Below, piece after piece: positions 25,919 to 34,001 of a DNA stretch of 64,000 nt; position 1 is the stretch's first letter, and each line of letters opens with the position of its first letter. The stretch comes from Phycisphaerae bacterium (GTDB lineage Bacteria > Planctomycetota > Phycisphaerae > UBA1845). The stretch is taken from assembly GCA_013360585.1 (NCBI GenBank), contig JABWBH010000011.1:33352-97351 (forward strand), given 5' to 3'. Below the pieces are notes generated by a model. That model saw only the letters and a list, made by a program, of their open reading frames with translations. It did not search any database and was not told the DNA's origin. The position numbers and the translations under genes were made by a program.

Positions 25919-28900
25919 TCAGCCGCCCTCCACCAGCCGGACCTGCACGTTCACAAACTCGAAGTCGTCCAGATCCCCCCGGCAGGCTGTCGTCCGAACA
26001 CGGATCGTATTGACGCCCTCGGCGAGCCAGGCGGCGTTAAAGCGCGCCCGGAAGGGGCCGAAGCTTCCGTCCGGCGGCGACTCCTCGAAGGAATACCGGA
26101 GGCGCTGTCCGTTGATCTCGATCCGGGGCGGACACTGAACGCCTTTCGCCAACATGCTGATCTCCGCCTCGACCGCCGCCGCGCCGAGACGGCCTGCTTC
26201 AATGACGAACTGGGCAACGAAGGACTCGCCTTGAGCACGGCGCTGGAACTGGCTGTTGATCGCGCCCTCGAACATGTCGTTGCCGAGGTGATGCACGTCG
26301 GGCGTGGCGTCCATCGCGAGGACGTCGGCCGTCAGCGGTTCGAGAGCGAAATCGACGGCGAGCACGCCGCGCCGCAGGCGGCGCGCCGGAACGTTCTGCG
26401 ACGAAGGTGCGTAACCCGGAAGCGACGCTGACATCGCGAAATGCTCCGGCATCGGCGGCAGCGACATCTCGTAGCGCCCCTCGACGTCCGTGGTCGTCAG
26501 GATGGACGGGCCGTCAACGATGTCCAGTTGAACCGTCGCGCCCGGCAGCGGTTCCCCGGTTCCGGCGTCGCGGACACGCCCTTGAATGCGTCCCACCGGC
26601 TCGGGCGGCGCGATGGCGCCGGGGATTTCGATCGAAGGATCCGCCTGCGGGAGCGAAATGTTCATCTGAGCGACGGGCGGAATATCCGGCGTGAGGCGAG
26701 TCGTCGGGGGCGGCTCGGGGCGCGGCATCGCCGCCGACGGCGCAATTCCGGTCAGAGACATCGGTTCGATAACGACGGGAGCCTCAATGCGCGCGGTGAA
26801 TTCGGGCGCCTCAGGCGTCAACGTCTCGGAATGCAAGGTTGGCAAATCCACCGATCGGTGCGAGGTCGGTTCAAGGATTTGAGCCTCGGCCAGCGCCGGT
26901 GGGGCGTCCGCCTCGGCTGCCGCCGACAAGGGCTGCTGCTGACGCGGGGTCCGGACAGTCAGCGCCGGTGCAGGCGCACCGGGAACCTGAAGCAGCTCCG
27001 ACCGAGAGGTTCGCGGCGCTTCCGCAACCGGCAAGGCCGCGTCTGAAAAGCGCGGAGCGCCGAGAAGCGTCTCCGGTTCGATCCGCAATTTCGGGCTGGT
27101 CGGCGCAGGTTGAGGCGTGATCGGGTCGACGGAAGTCATTGCCGGGGCCGTCGCACTCGCCCGGACCGCGTTCATCGGAACTACGGTCGGATCGGCGACC
27201 GCCGCTTCGTTGGCGATCAACGCCCCCGGCGTGATGTGCGGCGCGAGAGGCTGCAACAGCGGAGACGCCGGAGGTTCAATGCTCGGCGTGCGCGCCACCG
27301 ATTGCGGAAGACGCGGATCAGCGACGTCGCGCGGGATCGTCGAAACCGGCGAGGGCCCCGACGACGCCCGATCCGGAAGCACCAGATCGGTCTTCACCGC
27401 GGGCGCCGGCGCAGGCGCCGCCAGCGGCTCGATCCGGGGTGCTTCAGCGCGACGTGCGGATGACTGCACATGCACGGGGGGTTGCGACGGGGCGGATTCT
27501 GCTGTCGCGGTCACCGTGGGGGGCGCGGGAGTTGTCACGTCCAGTTCCGCCGGCATGTCCGGCGCTTCGGGCGACGGCATCGACGTGGTAGGCGGCTGCG
27601 CAGGAGCTGATCCGTCGGGCGGCATGACGGCTTCGAGCGTCGCCGACACGGGAAGCTCGATCCGCTGAGAGATCGCCGACTGCTCGATCCGAGGCGCGAG
27701 CGACGCCAGTTCGACGAATTCCTTCTGAGACGCTTCCGCTTCCGGATCCGGCAACGACACGGCGACGAGATCGCCTCGAATCTGCGAGAAGATACTCTCC
27801 GCCCCAACGCTCGGCGCCAGGGACACCTTCACCGAACCTCGCCCGCGAAAAACATCCGCCACGGCTGCGGTCACGTTCCAGAACGTCATCAGCATGAAGA
27901 TCAGCAGGTGTGCAAAAAGCGATGCCAGCAGACACCGCGCCAGCAGGCTTAATTGACGGTCGCGCGTCGCCTTGAAAAGTCTCAACAACAAGAGCAGCGC
28001 AAGCAACCCCAGCAGAATCCAGAGCAGATTCGGCCAGATTTCCCGCCAGAACGCAGACCACGGAAATCCACCGTCGACAGGCTCCGACTGTCGAAAAACC
28101 TCCCGCGAAGCGGTCGCATAAAGGTTGTAATCCTGCGCCGGATCGGGCGCCGCGCCGTCCAGCGGTCGGTCGGAGCTGAACGTCAGCGCAAACCCGCCGA
28201 GCGACAGCGCCGGATCAAGATCGTTCGACGTGCTGTTGATCGTCGCTCCGAGAGACTCAGGCGTCTGCACGACACCTGCGAGAATCCGGGCGCGATAAAG
28301 ATCGAACCCTCCCAGCCCCGCCGGCCGGTCCGACGCGAAATAAAGAAAATCTCCCACCGGACTGACGCAGGGAGCGCCCTCGCTGTGCGACGTGTTGAGG
28401 ACGGAGAGCGGTGCGATGTTGGAAGCCGCGCCGTCGTCGTCGAGTTGCACTGAGTAAAGGTCATAAGGACGACGGTGGAACGTCTCGCGCAAGGTCGCCT
28501 TCCACGCATCCGCGGTCTCGACGACCGCCTCGCCCGACGCTGGCCGGTTCGACGCGAAATACAGGGTCCGGCCGTCAGGCGACGGCGCGACGCCGTATTC
28601 ATTGAACTCGGTGTTGATCCCGCTGCCGAGATTGATCGGCTCCTGCCAGCCGCTCTCGCCGCGCCTCGCCATCCAGAGGTCGTATCCGCCGCGTCCCCCC
28701 GGCCGATTGCTGTAAAAATAAAGGATCCGCCCGTCGACCGTCGGAGCGGGGCCTAACTCGTCGTCCGGCGTGTTCAGCGCGACGAGAGGCTGCGGGGGCG
28801 TCCACCCGTCCGGCGTGCGCGAGGCGACGAAGATGTCCGCGTTTTCTCCGGGTTTTCCGCAAACGAAATACAGGGTCAGACCGTCCGGACTGACGCGAGG

Positions 28901-29128
28901 CTCATACTCGTCGCCGTCCAGATTGATCAGTGAAGGAAGCGGAGTCGGCGGTTGCCAGAGAACGTCGCGCAGGGCTGCGCTTTCGGCGGGTTCACGGATC
29001 GTATCCGCATCCGTGTAATAAACCCGAGCCCGCGATCCGCTCAGAACCACGACGACGATCACCGTGGCCAGCGCCACCCCCGCGACGCCCAGCCGCCACG
29101 CCCGGCCTCTACCCTCGCTCCGCGTCAT
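25919..29128 (-). CDS. PD40 propeller protein fused to a TonB/TolA-like transmembrane transducer
   Basis: This 1069-residue protein is a multi-domain envelope protein. TM1 spans 13-31. PD40 (TolB-like) propeller repeats follow at about 64-340, with EPRVSPDGLTLYF and YFASNRP motifs. TM2 is 367-385, with a basic cytoplasmic loop, then TM3 at about 399-427. TM3 contains S403-L-F-A-H407, the S-x3-H motif by which TonB and TolA contact the ExbB/ExbD or TolQ/TolR channel. A Pro/Ala/Thr-rich stretch of about 380 residues follows, as in TonB spacers, then a carboxypeptidase-regulatory-like beta domain (about 848-930) and a final beta domain to the end. GGGAGGAAG precedes the ATG; an upstream GTG that overlaps exbD is less likely. 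The tolQ and exbD genes lie just upstream. The energy-transducer role is inference. Confidence 0.82.
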   Translation of the reverse strand: MTRSEGRGRAWRLGVAGVALATVIVVVVLSGSRARVYYTDADTIREPAESAALRDVLWQPPTPLPSLINLDGDEYEPRVSPDGLTLYFVCGKPGENADIFVASRTPDGWTPPQPLVALNTPDDELGPAPTVDGRILYFYSNRPGGRGGYDLWMARRGESGWQEPINLGSGINTEFNEYGVAPSPDGRTLYFASNRPASGEAVVETADAWKATLRETFHRRPYDLYSVQLDDDGAASNIAPLSVLNTSHSEGAPCVSPVGDFLYFASDRPAGLGGFDLYRARILAGVVQTPESLGATINSTSNDLDPALSLGGFALTFSSDRPLDGAAPDPAQDYNLYATASREVFRQSEPVDGGFPWSAFWREIWPNLLWILLGLLALLLLLRLFKATRDRQLSLLARCLLASLFAHLLIFMLMTFWNVTAAVADVFRGRGSVKVSLAPSVGAESIFSQIRGDLVAVSLPDPEAEASQKEFVELASLAPRIEQSAISQRIELPVSATLEAVMPPDGSAPAQPPTTSMPSPEAPDMPAELDVTTPAPPTVTATAESAPSQPPVHVQSSARRAEAPRIEPLAAPAPAPAVKTDLVLPDRASSGPSPVSTIPRDVADPRLPQSVARTPSIEPPASPLLQPLAPHITPGALIANEAAVADPTVVPMNAVRASATAPAMTSVDPITPQPAPTSPKLRIEPETLLGAPRFSDAALPVAEAPRTSRSELLQVPGAPAPALTVRTPRQQQPLSAAAEADAPPALAEAQILEPTSHRSVDLPTLHSETLTPEAPEFTARIEAPVVIEPMSLTGIAPSAAMPRPEPPPTTRLTPDIPPVAQMNISLPQADPSIEIPGAIAPPEPVGRIQGRVRDAGTGEPLPGATVQLDIVDGPSILTTTDVEGRYEMSLPPMPEHFAMSASLPGYAPSSQNVPARRLRRGVLAVDFALEPLTADVLAMDATPDVHHLGNDMFEGAINSQFQRRAQGESFVAQFVIEAGRLGAAAVEAEISMLAKGVQCPPRIEINGQRLRYSFEESPPDGSFGPFRARFNAAWLAEGVNTIRVRTTACRGDLDDFEFVNVQVRLVEGG

Positions 29129-29190
29129 CGTCGCCTTCCTCCCGCGTCGCGCCGGACCTCCCGCGCACCGGTCGACCGCCCTGCTCAACC

Positions 29191-29604
29191 TCACCCGCCC
29201 AGCACCGTATCCAGATAAGGCTCCTGAATCCCCGCCTGCTTGCAGATATCGAGGACCGTGACGACGTGGGCGTACGCGGCCGCACGATCTCCGCGCACCG
29301 TGACCTTCTGCGCCGGATTCGCCTCAACGAGTTCAGCGACCAGCGTCCGCAAGTCCTCGACGCCGATCGTCCGCCCTCCCACGAGGATCGACCCGTCGTC
29401 GTCCACGTTGATGATCAGTTCTCGCAGTGCGGCGCTGATCGGACCGGAGGACGACGCATGAGGCAGAGCGATCTTCATCTCCCGCTCCTCCTGCTGAAAC
29501 GTCGTCGCCGCGAGGAAGAAAATCAGCAGCAGGAACACCATGTCGATGACCGGCGTCAGATCCAGCGCCGGGTGAGGTCGCGATTGCTCTGCTTGAATAA
29601 GCAT
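29191..29604 (-). CDS. ExbD/TolR-type biopolymer transport protein
   Basis: This 137-residue protein has the ExbD/TolR layout: a short cytoplasmic N-terminus, one transmembrane helix LTPVIDMVFLLLIFFL (about 16-32) with the essential proton-handling Asp at 21, and a periplasmic domain of about 95 residues that includes GDRAAAYAHVVTVLDICKQAGI. With the TolQ/ExbB pentamer it converts the proton gradient into movement of an energy transducer. The gene lies 45 bases after tolQ/exbB and 62 bases before the PD40-TonB-like gene, all on one strand. CGGAGA precedes the ATG. Confidence 0.93.
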   Translation of the reverse strand: MLIQAEQSRPHPALDLTPVIDMVFLLLIFFLAATTFQQEEREMKIALPHASSSGPISAALRELIINVDDDGSILVGGRTIGVEDLRTLVAELVEANPAQKVTVRGDRAAAYAHVVTVLDICKQAGIQEPYLDTVLGG

Positions 29605-29649
29605 GTACGTGTCTCCGGAAGGCTTTCACTGCCGCATTCCGACGCCGTT

Positions 29650-30489
29650 TCAGGAGGCGCCACCGACCGTGGCCGCTTCGATCCTCCCGCGCGACGGCGC
29701 TTCCGTCGGGGAATCCGGACGTCCGTTGCCGTCGATGCGGGCGGCTTCGACGGTCCGCGCCGGCCAGGCGCCCGGTTTCGGACCGTGGGCTTCGAGGAAT
29801 TCGACAGTCAGCCGGTCCATCTCCCCGACCAGCCGGTCGATGCGCATCGAGATCAGGTGGTAGCCGAGCATCGACGGAATCGCGACGAGCAGGCCCGCCG
29901 CGGTTGTGATCATTGCCTCATAAATCCCTGACGCCAGCAGCTCCGTCTTGCCCAGCGCCTCGGCGCTGACCGCCACCGTCTGAAAGGCGTCGATCATGCC
30001 GAAGATCGTCCCCAGCAGACCCAGCAGCGGAGCGATCGCCGCCACGACCGACAGCCCGCGGAGGTACTTCTGAAGTTTCGCCACCTCGCGCCGTCCCGCT
30101 TCCTCGATGTGTTTCTCGAGAAGCTCGACGGGTTCGTGCAGTCGCTTCACGCCGGTGGCGAAAATGCGCGCGACCGGACTGTCGTGCCGCCGGCAGTGCT
30201 CCAGCGCCGTCGCCCGGTCCGCATCCGTCGCCAGCGACGCGGGCAACCCCCGTGCGAATGCGGCGGGAATGACCTTCTCCCGCCGCAAACTCAGCAGGCG
30301 CTCGACGAGGATCGTCAGCGCCGCCAGCGATCCCAGCGCAATCGGGATCATCAGAGGCCCGCCTTTGACCACGAAATCCCAGACCGACTGAATTTCAACC
30401 GGCGCGGTTGAGGCCGGTGCGCTGCCGCCGCCGACCCCCTCCGTCTGCCCGAGAATCAGGAGAACCGACCGCGCGAACGTCGTCATCAT
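29650..30489 (-). CDS. MotA/TolQ/ExbB proton-channel protein
   Basis: This 279-residue inner-membrane protein has three transmembrane helices: about 40-62, then a pair around 165-235 containing APLLGLLGTIFGMIDAF and TTAAGLLVAIPSMLGYH. The large cytoplasmic domain lies between helices 1 and 2. The conserved GLLGTIxGM motif and the Thr-rich third helix are diagnostic of TolQ/ExbB. The first 25 residues are hydrophobic with a Gly/Ser-rich stretch and may be an extra signal-like segment. GGAGG precedes the ATG by 8 bases. It follows the TPR protein gene by 75 bases and leads into exbD. Confidence 0.93.
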   Translation of the reverse strand: MMTTFARSVLLILGQTEGVGGGSAPASTAPVEIQSVWDFVVKGGPLMIPIALGSLAALTILVERLLSLRREKVIPAAFARGLPASLATDADRATALEHCRRHDSPVARIFATGVKRLHEPVELLEKHIEEAGRREVAKLQKYLRGLSVVAAIAPLLGLLGTIFGMIDAFQTVAVSAEALGKTELLASGIYEAMITTAAGLLVAIPSMLGYHLISMRIDRLVGEMDRLTVEFLEAHGPKPGAWPARTVEAARIDGNGRPDSPTEAPSRGRIEAATVGGAS

Positions 30490-30564
30490 GATGCTGCCTC
30501 CGCTTCCACGCCGACCCCGGACGGCGCCTTGTTCAATCTGACCCAGGGGATGTCCGCCGTGCGG

Positions 30565-33500
30565 TCACTCATCGTCGCGGCCGGAAGCGACCGTCGCGCC
30601 CGCCTCGCCAAGGCGCTTCACTGCCAACGCCGCCCACTTCGTGTCGGAAAACCGCTGCACCACGGCGCTGAACTGCTCGCGGGCCTCGGCCGCCTTGCCG
30701 AGCTTTGAAAAACACTGCCCCGCCTCGTAAAGCGCCGCGGCGCTCCACTCCGGCGAGGCATAAAGAATATCCACCTTGAGAAACTCGCGCACCGCGTCGT
30801 CAAGCTTGTTCTGAGCGAAAAGGCATTCGCCGATCTGGAACTGCGCCCGCGCTGCGGTCAGACCCTGATGCGCCTCGACGACCTTCCGGTATGCCTGGAT
30901 CGCCTCCTCGTGCCGGCCCTGATTCTCCCGCGCCCAGCCGACGCCGAAGTCCGCCTGATATCGGTGCGCCCCCTGCGGATATCGATCAAGGTAGTCGGCG
31001 AACGCCTGCTCGCTCTTTCCCCAGCGCTGAACCGCCGCCAGCGACTCTCCAAGGCGAAGCAGCGCAGGCTCGGCCGCGGGATCTTTCGCAGACGACTCGA
31101 CCAGCGCCTCAAACCGCCGGCAAGCTGCGTCGTGACGGCCCAGCCGCGCCTCCGCATCTCCGCAGAAAAACAGGGCGGACGCCGCCAGCCGACTCTTCGG
31201 ATAAGTCTCGAGCATCCGCGACAGTGCCGCAGCGGCATCTTCATACCGGGACAGTTTGTGCTCGCAGATGCCGAGCCGGTAAAGCGCGGCCTCGAACACA
31301 TCGGGGGAGACCCCCTCGGTTCTTGCGCGAGCCTGATCGAGAAGCGGTCGGAGCAATCCGGCCGCCGCCTCGAAATCTCCGCGATCCGCCGACAACTCCC
31401 CGGCCTCAAGACGCGCCCGCGCGATCGTTCCTGCGTCCCCGCCTTCGCGGACCAGCGACTGATATGCGGCGATCGCGTCATCAAGGCGCGACTCTCCACG
31501 AAGGCACCACGCCTTCTCGTACATCAGGGCCGACCGCGTCGCCGCGTCCAACGCGGCGCCGCCTTCGCGCAACGTACGCTCGATCGCCTTCAACGCCTCG
31601 GCCCGCCGGTCCAGCCGGGCGAGCGCCAGCGCACGTTGAGCGGACGCCCTCGGCGCCAACTCGTGATCCGGAAACGCTTTCAGGAACGAACTCAGCACGC
31701 CCTCCGCCGCCTCGTAGGCGCCGGCGGACATCAGCGCGCCGGCGGCCTGAAGCATCGATGAGGCTTTCAGCGGCACATCCGTGGTGCGCTGCGCGGCCTG
31801 CAGAAAGAGATCCGCGGCGTCCTTCGGTTGCTGATCCGCGAGCTTCGCCGCCGCTAGATGCTGAAGCGCATACGCGACCAGCGGAACGTCGCCACCTTCC
31901 CGCACGACACGATCAAAGCTCTTGACCGCGTCATCGCGGCGGTTCAGCGACGCGTAACACTGACCGCGCTCGAACAACGCCTGTATCCGGTGACGCCCGC
32001 CCTCGTAGTGGCGGAGCAGTTCGTCGTAGACGGCCGCCGCCTCCTCGAACCGCGACTGCCGCTGCAACGCGAGACCGAGTTTCAAGGTCGCGTCCTCCGC
32101 CGACGCCCCCTGCGGCTTGCTCTTCAAATACTCGCGAAAACGAGACTCAGCACCTTTCCAGTCCGAACGCTGGTACGCCATCTCGCCCAGCGCCAGCAAC
32201 GACACGTTTCCGCCGTCCGCCGCAGATCCCGACGCCGATTCCGCCAGCAACGCTTCCGCTTCCTCGAAGCGCTCGAGCCGAAACAGCGCCAGCCCTCGCC
32301 GATGCCGCGCATCCGCGGCCCGCGCATCCTGCGGAAATGCCTCAAGGAACGCGCGGTAAGCCTTCTCCGCACGCTCGAAACGACCGGCGAGAAACTCATT
32401 CTCCGCGGTCAGGAACGCCGCGCCCGCCGCGGACGGATGATCCTTGAAGCGCCGGCTGAACTCATTGCATGCCGAAATGCTCGCGTCATGCTCGCCGGCC
32501 TGATGAAGCACCGAGGCCGCAAGGAACGTTGCGTCCGCGGCGAGGGCATGATCAGCGAATTCCTTGAGGAATCCCTCCACCGCCCGCCGGGCTTCCGCAA
32601 ACTCCTTCGCCTGCGCAAACGCGACCGCCCGGTCGTACGTCATCTCGGGGCGCAGCGATGACTTCGGGAAATCATTCAGCGCTTTCGTCAGGCGTTGCGC
32701 CGCCTCCTGCGGCTCGCCTTGGCGCAGGAGGGTTTTCGCAATCCAGTACGCCGCGTCGTCCACGTACTCCTCGGACGACGCCGGGATTCGCTCGAAACTC
32801 TCGACGGCGCGATCGAACTTGTCCTGCGAGAACCAGGCCAACCCCCGGTAAAGATGCACCGCGGGCGTCAGCCCGTGATCCGGAAAACGCTTCAAGAACT
32901 GGTCCAGCGCTGCGCCGGCCTTTTGCGGATTGCCTTCCAGGTAATGCACTTGCCCCAGCCCCAGCAGGGCGTCCGCCGCGACGGGGGAGGACTTGTCCTG
33001 AAGCAACTGCTCATACTGATCACGAGCCGCCGCGAGATCGCCCGTCCGCTGCGACGCCTGCGCAAGCAGAAGCCTTGCTTGTCCGGCAAGCGCGCCCTTC
33101 GGGAACCGCTTCATCATCGAACGCAGGTGCGCTGCGGCCTTCACGTCTTCCCCACGACGAACCAGAGCGAGCGCGGCGAAATACTCCGCCCGCTCTCGCA
33201 AAGAACTCTCGGCCCACCGCTGCTCGAACGCCGCGGCCTGCCGCAGTGCGTCTTCATCCCGACCCAACGCATAAAGCGCCTCGACGCGACCGCCCGCCGC
33301 GTCGTCCGCCAGTTCGTGATCCCCGAAGCGCTCAAGAACGCGCGCATATGCCGCCTCGGCCTCCGTGGGCTTTCCCGCGAGCATCAGGCACTGCCCCAGC
33401 AGCGCCGCCGCCTCTGCGGCGAATTCGAACCCGTCCACCGCAGAAAGCGGCGCAAGCTCCGCAGCCGCCGCCACAGCTTTGTTCTGGCGGTAAAGGCTCA

Positions 33501-33768
33501 CACCCAGCCCGTAACGGGCCTGAGCCGCTTGCGGGTGCGCGCCGTGCGCGGACAGGAAGGCCCGGTATTCCGCCTCCGCCAGTTCATTCAGACCGCGGGC
33601 CAGGAATCCGTTGCCGGCGTTCAACTGCCGAAGCGAGGCGTCGCTCAAAGCACCGTCGGATTCCTGCACCCCTGCCGCCGACGAAGGCCCGGCGGCGATC
33701 CCCGATGCCGCAAACAACACGGACAGAACCCTGCCGACTCCTGATCTGGACCTTGTTGACCGCCTCAT
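30565..33768 (-). CDS. Large exported TPR protein, 1067 residues
   Basis: The protein has a signal peptide (core VLSVLFAASGIAAG) and then nearly continuous tetratricopeptide repeats from about 50 to 1055. They include many copies of the canonical A-x3-Y and P-x2-A pattern, for example AEAAYARVLERFGDHELA and AIQAYRKVVEAHQGL. Roughly 25 repeats give a long periplasmic superhelix. In Gram-negative bacteria, exported TPR proteins next to tolQ/exbD genes (such as CpoB/YbgF in the Tol locus, which is much smaller) help couple envelope machinery to the cell wall. Here it heads the tolQ-exbD-PD40 cluster, 233 bases downstream of the M56 gene. A role as a scaffold of that machine is inferred. Confidence 0.88.
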   Translation of the reverse strand: MRRSTRSRSGVGRVLSVLFAASGIAAGPSSAAGVQESDGALSDASLRQLNAGNGFLARGLNELAEAEYRAFLSAHGAHPQAAQARYGLGVSLYRQNKAVAAAAELAPLSAVDGFEFAAEAAALLGQCLMLAGKPTEAEAAYARVLERFGDHELADDAAGGRVEALYALGRDEDALRQAAAFEQRWAESSLRERAEYFAALALVRRGEDVKAAAHLRSMMKRFPKGALAGQARLLLAQASQRTGDLAAARDQYEQLLQDKSSPVAADALLGLGQVHYLEGNPQKAGAALDQFLKRFPDHGLTPAVHLYRGLAWFSQDKFDRAVESFERIPASSEEYVDDAAYWIAKTLLRQGEPQEAAQRLTKALNDFPKSSLRPEMTYDRAVAFAQAKEFAEARRAVEGFLKEFADHALAADATFLAASVLHQAGEHDASISACNEFSRRFKDHPSAAGAAFLTAENEFLAGRFERAEKAYRAFLEAFPQDARAADARHRRGLALFRLERFEEAEALLAESASGSAADGGNVSLLALGEMAYQRSDWKGAESRFREYLKSKPQGASAEDATLKLGLALQRQSRFEEAAAVYDELLRHYEGGRHRIQALFERGQCYASLNRRDDAVKSFDRVVREGGDVPLVAYALQHLAAAKLADQQPKDAADLFLQAAQRTTDVPLKASSMLQAAGALMSAGAYEAAEGVLSSFLKAFPDHELAPRASAQRALALARLDRRAEALKAIERTLREGGAALDAATRSALMYEKAWCLRGESRLDDAIAAYQSLVREGGDAGTIARARLEAGELSADRGDFEAAAGLLRPLLDQARARTEGVSPDVFEAALYRLGICEHKLSRYEDAAAALSRMLETYPKSRLAASALFFCGDAEARLGRHDAACRRFEALVESSAKDPAAEPALLRLGESLAAVQRWGKSEQAFADYLDRYPQGAHRYQADFGVGWARENQGRHEEAIQAYRKVVEAHQGLTAARAQFQIGECLFAQNKLDDAVREFLKVDILYASPEWSAAALYEAGQCFSKLGKAAEAREQFSAVVQRFSDTKWAALAVKRLGEAGATVASGRDDE

Positions 33769-34001
33769 GTCTCACCTCGCAATCCGCCGAAACCGTCCGC
33801 CTTCCAGTCCGGAATGACGGTCAGCCGCAAATGACGCTGAAAGGCTCCACGCACGACCTGCACCCGGGCTTATGAACCGCGCTGCCGGAAGCGCAGACCG
33901 CATCCCCGTGCCCGCGAGGAGCCGTCGCCGAGGTCGTTTGCGACGAGCGCCCCGCCGGGCACGGTTGTCGTCGGAACGTCGTGGACCCGACTCCTGGCCG
34001 C

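Noticed and set aside
25919..33768. Zorya-type phage defence from the MotA/ExbD-like pair
   Set aside because: The partners are an exported TPR protein and a PD40 envelope protein, and there is no helicase or nuclease gene, so an envelope role fits better.
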